Assembly: GCF_024207115.1 (NCBI RefSeq)
Contig: NZ_CP100128.1
Location: forward strand, 2,170,001 to 2,234,000
DNA length: 64,000 nucleotides
Origin: Chromobacterium sp. IIBBL 290-4
GTDB lineage: Bacteria > Pseudomonadota > Gammaproteobacteria > Burkholderiales > Chromobacteriaceae
Reading direction: 5' to 3'
The translations under genes and the position numbers were made by a program. The notes under the pieces were generated by a model. It saw nothing but the letters and a program-made list of their open reading frames with translations, did no database searches and was not told the DNA's origin. Positions 52,501 to 60,596 of this stretch are shown piece after piece (the stretch's first letter is position 1; each line of letters starts with the position of its first letter).

Positions 52501-53214
52501 ACGCTGGATCCAGAGCTGATTGTAATCGCCGACGGCGTGAGAAGTCGGAATGCCCAGGCTGCGGGAGTGCGCTATCGGGATGTGGCATCGCCGAAAGGAG
52601 TCGAAAACTGGTACGTCTTTCATTGCGCTACTGACAGAAGAGAGTCAGCCCTGTGCTACGAATTTGACTTCAATCGCGAAGGAGTGCTTGAAAACTGTGC
52701 CTTCGGATTGTTCTATCCGAAACGGAGTGAGTTTGGCGTAGCGCTCTATATGCGGCAAAACGACCCTCCGTCGTTGGCGCTATTGCAAGATAAGGCGGCT
52801 TTTTTCGCTGCTGAGCAACAGGCAAGCTTCGAAGGCATTCAGTGGGTCACGAATCGAATTCCCGTGCGATTTACCGCGGCTGACCGACTGGCCATGGGCA
52901 ACGTGCTATTGGTGGGCGACGCGGCGGGAACTGGCTCGCCCATCGCCGGCTTAGGCACGGGGCTGGCGATTTCTGCCTACGGCTGGGGGGTAGAGGATTA
53001 TTGCCGCCGTGCGGCGAAGGATAGAGCTGACGCCATCCTCAGCTACCAGGATACCGCCAGCGAGTATGTCACGACTTGGCATGTGCGCTCGCAGCATATT
53101 TGGGGGGATATCGACGCATTGCCCGGGGCCGTGACTCGCAAAGCGGACTCCAGTCGAGTGCTGGAAAGAGCCAGTCGGAAGCGATTTGGCATGAATGGAG
53201 AAGGCGTGGCATGA
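49570..53214 (+). CDS. mmpE: MmpE, KS-ACP-flavin oxidoreductase fusion
   Basis: 1214 residues; ATG 49570, with an in-frame GTG at 49567 and GAGGAAG upstream. The N-terminal KS (about 50-470) keeps Cys219 (SMCSSA) and NIGH. HGTGT is replaced by SSTSGA, so the first His is lost and it should not condense. An ACP-like domain (about 675-755) has GLNS with Ser703, Asn in place of the usual Asp. The C-terminal part (about 805-1200) is a group A FAD monooxygenase: VVGGGPAGL, ADGVRS, and VLLVGDAAGTGSPIAG. In mupirocin, MmpE is linked to the 10,11-epoxide. The KS and ACP may hold or recognise the acyl chain while the flavoprotein oxidises it. The stop overlaps mupL (ATGA). Confidence 0.92.
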   Translation: MPKSILEALRDGRITLDEAKRHLKAATEPELLGKHIIGPAREELAAKQGDIAIISLAGRFPGAADVETFWENLKVGADSIIQVPNSRWREADYYSPDKHALGRSYCRWGGFIEDVDRFDPIFFKISPREAMLMDPQERILLEVVWTLFEHVGYTRARLHERYDGAVGVFTGSMYQQYQAFDTDPDKKATLAVSSHASMANRVSHFFDLRGPSIAVDSMCSSAATAIHLACESLRSGACQLAVAGAANLTIHPYKYVALSQAQLLARDPSVRAFGDTDGFLPAEVVGAVLLKPLAHALADNDPIVAVIKSTSISHKGYTPGFSVPNSDAMADLMRHNLASARVAPEAVDYVESSTSGAPLGDAAEFAALQAVFGARDPGLRPCVVGSVKANIGHPEAAAGIAQIIKVALQLRHRLWVPSIHALPLNPKIRFDGGALRLLDRLESWPAPPGAAPRRAAINTFAAGGSNSHMILEEYVEEADLEGADKTPGARLLVFSAASDERLVAVLSAMREHLQARPEVDFADLAYTLQLGRESMVSRLAMAADDVNAAVAKLEASIECLKGIRKEWPARCHFFNVESEAEDRDASARVVGGLDALAYRWVRGEVVDWQSCHTGWSGPRARRFLSLPTYPFQKVPCWVPEVRSESEPTVSVAAETQPERHTGANLTQKASIRELVLCHFGQLLQLDPQTVSVQRAMTDYGLNSVTKLVLVSMLCNTCDFLDLGRDGGRLAEAVTVAELIEYVGALYVPETSSSNTQVRGMAEGHGELGKEYLDYVVPDMLGNYRCKGYAFQVADSDWPDTPSTSSLVDGAVVVGGGPAGLIAALALKRGGVDQVAVVEKRTVFNRMQMITLYEHTLPYLKRAGILDAIVARSSSIGNHDFFAKFLGQRTKYYARAISRGVLEHVDADIDYTKEWIRNGFVGESVMAISLADLQDVLMQQALAQGIHFIADAEATVVAHDTDSERYRLRLDHSRGSSITLDPELIVIADGVRSRNAQAAGVRYRDVASPKGVENWYVFHCATDRRESALCYEFDFNREGVLENCAFGLFYPKRSEFGVALYMRQNDPPSLALLQDKAAFFAAEQQASFEGIQWVTNRIPVRFTAADRLAMGNVLLVGDAAGTGSPIAGLGTGLAISAYGWGVEDYCRRAAKDRADAILSYQDTASEYVTTWHVRSQHIWGDIDALPGAVTRKADSSRVLERASRKRFGMNGEGVA

Positions 53215-54065
53215 AAGTAAAGACTCACGATGGATTGTACCTTGACGTGATGGCGACCGAGCAGGCACATCGGACAACCGTAGTGTTCGTCAATGCCTTG
53301 GGAATCGCCAGTGCCGTGACTGAGCACCTGGCCCGGTCACTGTTCGCAAGTGGTCTGAATTTCGTTACCTGGGATCGGCGTGGTCTGCCGGGGCCGTATG
53401 ACGAACGTTACCGCCAGTATTCCTTGCAAGATCAAGTGTTCGATTTGTCCGCCGTGATATCGCGCCTCGCGCCCAAGAATGTAGTCATTTCTGCATGGTG
53501 CACCGGTATTCAGACTGCTTTGGCGTTCGCCAAGGGCAAGACAGAGAAAGAGCTATGTGGACTTGTATTATTCAACAGCCCAAATTACTTCGGTAGCCGC
53601 TATAGCGGCGTGTCTGGCGACGCGATCGGCAAGGTGAGTCGTATTCTGGTCGAGGACGAATCCAAGCTTGATTTTCTCTACCACTCGATTTTCGCCAATA
53701 ACACCGATCAGGTGGGGGCAAAAATCACTGGATTGAGTGACCGTCGCCTGCAACAGCTGGTGGAGGCGCCGTTCAAAAGCGGGCCTGAGGTTTTGCTGCG
53801 TTACGCGCACCTGATTCATGGCTCATCGAAGTCCGAGGTGACGAATGAATGGTGCGCCGACATCGTGGCGCCGATCCATATAGTCGGAGGATGCGAAGAC
53901 TCCATGGTTGCATTCCAGGATTCGGTTTCCTTGGCAGGGATCATGCCATCTGCCACGGTGGAAGTCATTGCTGATTGGGGGCATTACCATTTGTTTAGCG
54001 ATACGGAGAGGGTGGCGAAGATATTCACGTCTTTCTTGGCCCGTGGCGCCACTACTAGCCACTAG
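53211..54065 (+). CDS. mupL: MupL, alpha/beta-hydrolase with a Cys nucleophile
   Basis: 284 residues; ATG 53211 overlaps the mmpE stop. It is an alpha/beta-hydrolase fold: FVNALGIASAV near the oxyanion hole, DRRGLPGPYDE, then the nucleophile elbow SAWCTGIQT. Here the canonical GxSxG is AWCTG, with Cys97 as the likely nucleophile. An acid lies in GGCEDSMVAF and a late His in WGHYHLF. Cys-type members include dienelactone hydrolase and some thioesterase or transferase enzymes. In mupirocin MupL is called a putative hydrolase without a settled step. Release or transfer of the monic acid chain is one possibility, as MmpA has no TE. Confidence 0.85.
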   Translation: MKVKTHDGLYLDVMATEQAHRTTVVFVNALGIASAVTEHLARSLFASGLNFVTWDRRGLPGPYDERYRQYSLQDQVFDLSAVISRLAPKNVVISAWCTGIQTALAFAKGKTEKELCGLVLFNSPNYFGSRYSGVSGDAIGKVSRILVEDESKLDFLYHSIFANNTDQVGAKITGLSDRRLQQLVEAPFKSGPEVLLRYAHLIHGSSKSEVTNEWCADIVAPIHIVGGCEDSMVAFQDSVSLAGIMPSATVEVIADWGHYHLFSDTERVAKIFTSFLARGATTSH

Positions 54066-54084
54066 TCTCTATAGAACCGATGTA

Positions 54085-54113
54085 TTGACAAAATAATGCG
54101 ATGAATTTGTTAT
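54085..54113 (+). promoter_or_regulatory. Putative sigma-70 promoter for mupM
   Basis: TTGACA (54085-54090), a 17-base spacer, and TGTTAT (54108-54113, four of six matches to TATAAT) lie in the AT-rich 149-bp gap between mupL and mupM. Start of transcription would be near 54120, leaving a leader of about 95 bases before ATG 54215. This would let the resistance gene be expressed apart from the PKS operon. Confidence 0.55.
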
Positions 54114-54214
54114 TGTGATGCAATGCCCAATTTGGATATGTGTGGAATTTTACGTATGCTTATGAGATTCAGGATATTGTATGGTTACAGTATTTATCTA
54201 TAGGTAAGAAATCG

Positions 54215-57200
54215 ATGAGTAAGGAAGTGAGCAGTTCAGTGAATTTCCCCAAGATGGAAGAAGCGGTGCAGGCGCGCTGGGAACGCGAGAAGACGTTCGA
54301 GAGGTCAATTTCCCAACGCGAGGGCAAACCGGTCTACGTCTTTTACGATGGCCCTCCCTTCGCCACCGGCTTGCCGCACTATGGTCACATCTTGACCTCT
54401 TACATCAAGGATGTCATTCCGCGCTACCGAACCATGCGTGGACACCAAGTGCCACGCCGCTGGGGGTGGGACTGTCATGGCCTGCCGGTCGAATTCGAGG
54501 TGGAGAAGGCATTAGGCTTTAAATCGAAACGCGAGATTCTCGATTACGGCGTGGGCAACTTCAACCAGGCCTGCCAAAACCTGGTGCTGAAATATGCTGA
54601 TGAATGGCGTGCTTTCGTGAACCGCATGGGGCGCTGGGTCGATTTCGACGGTGCGTATAAGACCATGGACAACGATTACATGGAGTCCGTGTTGTGGGGG
54701 TTCAAAACCTTGCATGATCGGGGCCATGTCTATGAGGGCAGCAAGATCGTGCCGTACTGCGCGCGCTGTCAAACCGTGCTGTCCAATTTCGAGGCGCGTC
54801 TTGACGATGCATTCCGGCCCAAGCGTGACATGTCGGCCTACGTCAAGTTTCCTGTGATCGGCGCTGATAAAACCTATTTCGTTGCCTGGACCACCACGCC
54901 GTGGACCTTGCCGTCTAACGTGGCGCTGGCGGTGTCGGCCGAGATGACCTATGTTTGCGTCGAGCATGGTGGGGAGCGGCTGTGGATGTCCGAGGAAAGC
55001 ATTCCTCGGGTGCTTGATGATGATTTCGGCATAATTGAGCGTTGCTCGGGAATGGAGCTGTCTGGGCGGCGCTTCTTGCCGGTGATCGGTCATGCCTATG
55101 ACCCCGAGGGGCATCCGGTATTGACCGCCGGCTTCGTAGTGCCGGGGGACGGTTCGGGCATCGTTCATATTGCACCCGCATATGGTGAGGAAGACGCCTC
55201 GCTTGCCGCGAAACATGGCCTGGCGGCGCCCAATCCGGTACGCGACGACGGTACGTTTTCCGAAGCCGTTGCGGCGTATGCCGGCCAAAATATTTTCGAC
55301 GCGTCGCCACGCATCCTATCCGATCTGGAGCAGGCCGGAACCCTGTTGAAGCAAACGCTCATCGAGCATAACTACCCGCATTGCTGGCGTTGCGATAATC
55401 CGTTGATCTACCGCGCGGTCGAGTCTTGGTTTGTGCGGGTGTCCGCGTTTCGTGATCAGCTGGTTGAAAACAACGCGCAGATCAATTGGATCCCGGAGCA
55501 TGTGAAGGAAGGGCGCTTCGGTGATTGGCTTCGCAACGCACGCGATTGGGCGGTGTCCCGCAACCGTTTCTGGGGGGCTCCGATCCCTGTTTGGCGCTGC
55601 GATTGTTGCAATAGTGTCGAGGTGCTGGGCAGCATCGCTGAGATTGAGGCGCGCTCGGGCAGGAAAGTTCACGATCTGCACGTACCACACATCGACGAGC
55701 ATCGCTTCGCCTGCAAGTCGTGCAACGGTACTATGAGCCGCGTTTCCGGAGTGTTCGATTGCTGGTTTGAGTCCGGCTCGATGCCTTTCGCCAGCCGGCA
55801 TTATCCGTTCGAGAACAAGCAGGAATTCGAACAAGCGTTCCCATCCGACTTCATCGTCGAATACCTAGCCCAGACGCGCGGCTGGTTCTATACACTTGTG
55901 GCGATTTCCACTGGTTGCTTCGATTCGCATCCATTTAAGAATGCAATGTGCCATGGAGTCATCTTGGCCAAGGACGGACGCAAGATGTCCAAGCGCCTTA
56001 AGAACTACCCCAATCCGATGGACTTGATGGATACCCACGGCTCGGACGCGTTGCGGGTGGCGTTGCTGGCATCACCAGTGTGTCGGGGTGAGGACATAAA
56101 GTTCAATGAGGAGTCGGTGCGCGACGTGGTACGCCGCTACCACTTGTTGTTCTGGAATTGTATGCATTTTTATCGCACCTTCGCCGAAATAGACGGCTTC
56201 AAGCCGCAAGGGTGCTTGGACAAGGCTGGCGATGACGTTCTGGACCACTATCTGCTGCACGAACTGGCATCCATGCAGGCGCAGATAGAGGAATGGATGG
56301 AAGAGATCGATTTCGCCAAGATCTATGCGCGCATCGAGCTGTTCATAAATGTACTGAGTACCTGGTATCTACGACTGAACAAGCCACGTATTTGGCGCGA
56401 GGGGTTCGACGACGACAAGCGTCAGTGTTATGAGGTGCTGCACTATGCCTTGTCAACCTTCGCCAAGCTGATCGCGCCCTTCATGCCGTTTTTGGCCGAA
56501 GCTGTGTATGCCGAACTGGGGTACGAGGAATCAGTTCATTTGCAACATTGGCCCGAGGCTCTCACCGAATACGTATCGCCGAGCCTGGCGGAAGAAATGG
56601 GTAGCCTTCGTAGCCTCGTTGGCTGCGTGCGCAACATTCGCGAAACCCATGCCATTTCACAACGGATTCCATTGCAAAGCATCCGCGTCGCCGGCGTGGG
56701 GCAATCGGTGCTTGAACGCTATGCGAAGTTCCTCCAGGAAGAGCTAAACGTCAAACAGGTTCATTGGGAGGCGGATGGTTCGGAATGGACCGAGGCCTCC
56801 GTGGTGCTGCGTTACCCGCTGCTCGGTAAGCGTTTGGGCGGCAAGATGAAGGAAGTGGCGGCTACCGTGCGCGCCGGCGAATACGTTGAGACGGAACACG
56901 GGACGTTGTTGGTGGCCGGAGAGGAAATCCAAGCCGATGAGTTCGAACGGCGTCTGCTAGTGCGACCGGGACGAAGCGGGGTCGGTATTTTCGAAAATGC
57001 TGTGGTCTGGCTCGATTTGACCATCACGCCCGAACTGCGGCATGAAGGTGCTGCGCGCGAGCTGAATCGACGACTGCAGGACTTGCGCAAAAAGGCAACG
57101 CTCGGCTACTCAGAACGCGTCGAGGTGGCGGTGATCGGCGGTGGAGCGTGCACCGACCAGATACTTGAGAGCCACGAGAGTTGGCTCAAGGGGCAACTGC

Positions 57201-57313
57201 TGGCGGTCAATATTCACCGTAGTCATATGGAGGATCCGCTGGTGAGTAACCAACTAGAGCTGGTCGATGGCGAGGATGTCATGATCCAGCTGCGGCGGGT
57301 GGCATGCAGTTGA
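54215..57313 (+). CDS. mupM: MupM, isoleucyl-tRNA synthetase 2 (mupirocin self-resistance)
   Basis: 1032 residues from ATG 54215 (AGG of TAGGTAAG about nine bases upstream); the frame extends to 54140, but that part is AT-rich and unlike the family. It is a class I synthetase with HIGH as HYGH (55-58, PHYGHIL) and KMSKS as KMSKR (590-594), WTTTPWTLPSN of the editing domain, and ESWFVRVSAFRDQL. Length and motifs match the eukaryotic-type IleRS2 group, which is little affected by mupirocin; MupM of P. fluorescens belongs to it. It attaches Ile to tRNA-Ile in the cytosol and should protect the producer. A housekeeping type-1 IleRS is probably elsewhere in the genome. It carries its own promoter-like region. 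Confidence 0.96.
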   Translation: MSKEVSSSVNFPKMEEAVQARWEREKTFERSISQREGKPVYVFYDGPPFATGLPHYGHILTSYIKDVIPRYRTMRGHQVPRRWGWDCHGLPVEFEVEKALGFKSKREILDYGVGNFNQACQNLVLKYADEWRAFVNRMGRWVDFDGAYKTMDNDYMESVLWGFKTLHDRGHVYEGSKIVPYCARCQTVLSNFEARLDDAFRPKRDMSAYVKFPVIGADKTYFVAWTTTPWTLPSNVALAVSAEMTYVCVEHGGERLWMSEESIPRVLDDDFGIIERCSGMELSGRRFLPVIGHAYDPEGHPVLTAGFVVPGDGSGIVHIAPAYGEEDASLAAKHGLAAPNPVRDDGTFSEAVAAYAGQNIFDASPRILSDLEQAGTLLKQTLIEHNYPHCWRCDNPLIYRAVESWFVRVSAFRDQLVENNAQINWIPEHVKEGRFGDWLRNARDWAVSRNRFWGAPIPVWRCDCCNSVEVLGSIAEIEARSGRKVHDLHVPHIDEHRFACKSCNGTMSRVSGVFDCWFESGSMPFASRHYPFENKQEFEQAFPSDFIVEYLAQTRGWFYTLVAISTGCFDSHPFKNAMCHGVILAKDGRKMSKRLKNYPNPMDLMDTHGSDALRVALLASPVCRGEDIKFNEESVRDVVRRYHLLFWNCMHFYRTFAEIDGFKPQGCLDKAGDDVLDHYLLHELASMQAQIEEWMEEIDFAKIYARIELFINVLSTWYLRLNKPRIWREGFDDDKRQCYEVLHYALSTFAKLIAPFMPFLAEAVYAELGYEESVHLQHWPEALTEYVSPSLAEEMGSLRSLVGCVRNIRETHAISQRIPLQSIRVAGVGQSVLERYAKFLQEELNVKQVHWEADGSEWTEASVVLRYPLLGKRLGGKMKEVAATVRAGEYVETEHGTLLVAGEEIQADEFERRLLVRPGRSGVGIFENAVVWLDLTITPELRHEGAARELNRRLQDLRKKATLGYSERVEVAVIGGGACTDQILESHESWLKGQLLAVNIHRSHMEDPLVSNQLELVDGEDVMIQLRRVACS

Positions 57314-57362
57314 TCTGGATGGCGGGCGTGCCAGTCGGGCGCCCGCTTGTCCGAGGCGTGGG

Positions 57363-58214
57363 ATGAATGCTGCCCTGGCTTTGCCCGAAAATCACATCCA
57401 CCTTTGGTTGTGCCTGGACGCATCGATCAACGATCCTGACTGCCTGGAATGCTGCGAGCGCATGCTGGACAAACCCGAGCAAGCGAGGCGGTGGCGTTTT
57501 CATTTTCCCAAGCATCGTCATCAGTTTTTACTGACCCGGGCATTGGTGCGTTGCGTCCTGTCTTGCTATACGGATGTGCGGCCAGAGGAGTGGACGTTCA
57601 TTCAGGACGCCTACGGCAAACCGGCGATTGCTGGACCCGAGCAAGATCAACCGCTGCATTTCAACGTTTCCCATACCGACGGACTGATTGTCGTGGCGGT
57701 GGCGCGCCAAGGCACGGTTGGCGTCGATGTGGAGAACCTGCGACGAGAGGGATCAACTTTCGAACTCGCTAACAGCTTTTTTGCTGTTCCAGAGCGCGAA
57801 TGGCTGCGCGCTTTGCCATCGGCTGACAAGCCCAGGCGTTTTTTCGAGCTGTGGACGCTGAAGGAGGCCTACGTCAAGGCGCGGGGGCAGGGCTTGTCCA
57901 TTGCCTTGGATTCATTCCATTTCAGGCTTGACGCAGACGGCGGCGACATCCTTTTCGACGCGGCGGATAGCGACCCGTGCCGTTGGCATTTCTGGTCGTG
58001 GTCCTTATTCGGCGATTATCGGTTGGCGCTCGCGGCGATGAGTGACAAGGCAAACGTGTTCCAGGTTGAGGTTGCTGGAGCGGTGCCGGCCCTTGCCGGT
58101 GACGCCGCTGGACGTGCGTTGGGCGGCGTGCTGCCCGCTACTTCTTTTCCTATTTTTTCACCGTCAGACATGGCTTTGCTGGGCGCATCCAGGCTGCGCG
58201 CCTATCAAGAGTGA
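57363..58214 (+). CDS. mupN: MupN, Sfp-type phosphopantetheinyl transferase
   Basis: 283 residues from ATG 57363. Sfp/Sfp-like signature: FNVSHTDGLIVVAV, GVDVENLRR near residue 120 for Mg2+ binding, and WTLKEAYVKARGQG starting at Trp164. It should transfer 4'-phosphopantetheine from CoA onto the many ACPs of MmpA, MmpB, MmpD and MmpE and the free ACPs. About 50 residues after the usual end (from about 235) form a Ala/Leu-rich tail with no recognised motif. It follows mupM by 49 bases. Confidence 0.93.
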   Translation: MNAALALPENHIHLWLCLDASINDPDCLECCERMLDKPEQARRWRFHFPKHRHQFLLTRALVRCVLSCYTDVRPEEWTFIQDAYGKPAIAGPEQDQPLHFNVSHTDGLIVVAVARQGTVGVDVENLRREGSTFELANSFFAVPEREWLRALPSADKPRRFFELWTLKEAYVKARGQGLSIALDSFHFRLDADGGDILFDAADSDPCRWHFWSWSLFGDYRLALAAMSDKANVFQVEVAGAVPALAGDAAGRALGGVLPATSFPIFSPSDMALLGASRLRAYQE

Positions 58215-58275
58215 TAGGTTGAAGGGCAAGCGAATTCAGCTATGCTCATCGCGCATTGTCTGATGGAGAACATGA

Positions 58276-59643
58276 ATGTCGTCATGTCCGGGACATGTTA
58301 CGCTCGAACCCGAGCGTCTCCCCCCACCGGTGGTTAAGGGCTGGCCGTTGTTGGGCTCGGCATTTCCTTTGTTGCGCGATCCGCTTGGATTTCTACGCCG
58401 TGCTCACGAAGAGCATGGCGACATTTTCATGGTCAAGGCGCCCGGGATGAGCCTCGTTGTGCTTGCCGGAATGGAGGCCAACCGTTTCATTGCCGAGCGG
58501 GGACGGGAGTGCCTGAGTTCCGCCAAGTTCTGGCAAGGAACACTGGATGAGATGGACTGCCCGCATTCTTTTATTGGTGTCGATGGGGAGGTTCATCGCT
58601 TCCAGCGCGCGCTGATGAAGCCCTTGTTCGCACGCACGGCCTTCAACGAGCGTATCTCCAAATTGGCCGAGATTTTCATGAGCGAAATCCGCGAGGGCTT
58701 CGGCAAGCGCCAGCTCGTGTCGCCGCTATTTCGCTACGTGGTATCGCGGCAGATCGGCGGTTCTTTGCAGGGGTACTTGCCAAGCGCGGAAGAAGTCGAG
58801 GCACTGATGCACTATCAAACGACGGCAATGAATGTCTGTTCGTTGAAGAAGTGGCCTCGCTTCATGTTGAAGTTGCCGAAATACCGGCGCGCCAAACGCA
58901 AAGTACAAGAGTTGGCTGACCGCATCATTCGCCAGGCCGATCACAACGGCGATTCCACCGGTTATTTTCAGACGCTGCGCGAAAAGGGGCAGAAGGTCAA
59001 ACCCGAGTGGTTTACTCCGGGCGATCTGCGCAACCACGCAGTAATCTCTTTTCTGGCCGGCATCGATACTGTCGGCGCGACGCTCAGCTTTGCCCTGCTC
59101 GAATTGTTCAAGCAGCCCGAGATGGTCCGCCTGCTGCGAGCGGAGGTCGATGAAGTGTTCCAACGTGGCCTGCCCGACGCCGATGCCCTGGAGCGAATGG
59201 AAAAAGTCAACAATTTTGTGCGGGAAATCCTGCGTGTCTATCCAGCGGCCTTCGCGCTCAGACGCACTGCCACGCGCAATTTCGATTTCCAGGGTTATAC
59301 CGTCGGGTGTGGACAGGACATCATCTTGTTCATTACCGCGAACCATACCAATGCAGCTTGGTTTAAGGAGCCGGATCGATTTGACATCGCACGTTACGAG
59401 GCACCGCATTGCGAACATCGGGTAGGTGGTGCCTGGGCTCCCTTCGGTCGTGGTCCACACACCTGCATCGGCGCTGGGCTGGCCAATATATTGCTGACGC
59501 TGAATCTGTCACTGTTCCTGTTTCACACTGAAATCATTCCCGACTGCGACTTGAGCAAGGTGTCGATGGACTACTCCAACCCGACAGCTGGATTGAGCAA
59601 GGGGTTTGCGATCAAATTTACTCCGCGGCGCGCCTCCTCATGA
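58276..59643 (+). CDS. mupO: MupO, cytochrome P450
   Basis: 455 residues from ATG 58276 with GGAGAA six bases upstream; ATG 58272 is in another frame. Full P450 motifs: I-helix FLAGIDTVGATLSF, EILR of the ExxR motif, and the heme loop PFGRGPHTCIG with Cys397 as the iron ligand. There is no transmembrane anchor at the N-terminus, so it is a soluble bacterial P450 that needs a separate ferredoxin (mupT lies outside the window). In mupirocin MupO takes part in the late conversion of PA-B to PA-A. Its stop overlaps mupP (ATGA). Confidence 0.94.
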   Translation: MSSCPGHVTLEPERLPPPVVKGWPLLGSAFPLLRDPLGFLRRAHEEHGDIFMVKAPGMSLVVLAGMEANRFIAERGRECLSSAKFWQGTLDEMDCPHSFIGVDGEVHRFQRALMKPLFARTAFNERISKLAEIFMSEIREGFGKRQLVSPLFRYVVSRQIGGSLQGYLPSAEEVEALMHYQTTAMNVCSLKKWPRFMLKLPKYRRAKRKVQELADRIIRQADHNGDSTGYFQTLREKGQKVKPEWFTPGDLRNHAVISFLAGIDTVGATLSFALLELFKQPEMVRLLRAEVDEVFQRGLPDADALERMEKVNNFVREILRVYPAAFALRRTATRNFDFQGYTVGCGQDIILFITANHTNAAWFKEPDRFDIARYEAPHCEHRVGGAWAPFGRGPHTCIGAGLANILLTLNLSLFLFHTEIIPDCDLSKVSMDYSNPTAGLSKGFAIKFTPRRASS

Positions 59644-60596
59644 GGCAGAGACAACCCTCGCTTTGCCAGATCGCAATCGTGACAGTCGACGCGGTGCGCA
59701 GCAGGCGTTTTTATTGCGCACTGCTCGATTTGCGGCCAACTGGCGAGTTTCCCGTTGTAGGGTCGCGTGCCGCGAGCTTGTTCGAGCTGCCGCACATTCG
59801 CGCAACCAATCACTGGTTGGCCGGATCGAGGCAGTTTTTCCAGATCGAATTATTTGAATTCGAGGAACCGGAACCGAGCGCTACTAACCCTGGACAAGGG
59901 TACAACTGCATTGTCGTTGAGGTGGCTGACGCCGAATCGACCATATGCTCACTCGCAAGCCAGGGTCTGCTAGCGGCCGAAGGAACGTGGTTGTGTCCAT
60001 GCACGGGACATGCCTTGTTACGAGATCCAGACGGCGTGTTGATCGAATTGATAGGAGGAGGCAGGCAACGGAGCACGAGTGGCAGGGTGGTTGGTGTCAG
60101 GGCCGAAGCCTCGGAGCCTCAGGATGCGCGCCGCTATTTCGTAGAGGCATTGGGTATGCGCCCGGATGGTCCCGAGTCCATGCGGCTGTATGCCGGCGAA
60201 TACTGGCTCGAATTGTCACCGCGTGCCGCCGACTCGGCTCACTGTTCACAGCCGCCTGCGCTGGCGCGTCCTGGAATAATGAACATCGCTTTGGGCATGC
60301 GTCAGCCGGCTGACTTTTGGGCGGTCTACCGTCGAGTGCTGAAGCACGGTTACCGCTCAGCGACGGAGCCGATCGGCAACGGCATTTCCCACGTAGTCTA
60401 TGTCCGGACCGAGCATGGCTTGTCGGTCGAACTGCTGCAATTACCGGCGTTTCTAGACGCAGTGTGGGGATTCGCCCGCCCAGGCTTGTGCGCACGCCTG
60501 GCTCAATGGGCGATTCGCGCGCTTGCGCGCAGCAACGCTGTGTGCGCTCGACCAGCAAATTTCGAGAGCATGCGGAAGGAAAAGGTATGGATGTAA
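59640..60596 (+). CDS. mupP: MupP, two-domain VOC-fold (glyoxalase/dioxygenase-like) protein
   Basis: 318 residues, ATG 59640 overlapping the mupO stop. The N-terminal half shows a VOC pattern: LCQIAIVTVDAVRSRRFYCALLD-like opening (IAIVTVD, SRRFY), then NCIVVEVADAEST and LLRDPDGVLIELIG. The second half repeats it: ARRYFVEALGM, PGIMNIALGM, and HVVYVRTEHGLSVELLQLP. Glu in LIELIG and VELLQ are at usual metal-ligand positions, but clear His ligands are not obvious. It may bind metal and act as an isomerase or dioxygenase, or have lost catalysis and bind a product. I recall no settled function for MupP in mupirocin. The last codons overlap mupQ. Confidence 0.75.
   Translation: MRQRQPSLCQIAIVTVDAVRSRRFYCALLDLRPTGEFPVVGSRAASLFELPHIRATNHWLAGSRQFFQIELFEFEEPEPSATNPGQGYNCIVVEVADAESTICSLASQGLLAAEGTWLCPCTGHALLRDPDGVLIELIGGGRQRSTSGRVVGVRAEASEPQDARRYFVEALGMRPDGPESMRLYAGEYWLELSPRAADSAHCSQPPALARPGIMNIALGMRQPADFWAVYRRVLKHGYRSATEPIGNGISHVVYVRTEHGLSVELLQLPAFLDAVWGFARPGLCARLAQWAIRALARSNAVCARPANFESMRKEKVWM

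Noticed and set aside
54215..57313. mupM as the ordinary housekeeping ileS
   Set aside because: It is of the eukaryotic IleRS2 type, sits in the middle of the antibiotic cluster at the mupM position and is next to tailoring genes. The resistance role fits better.
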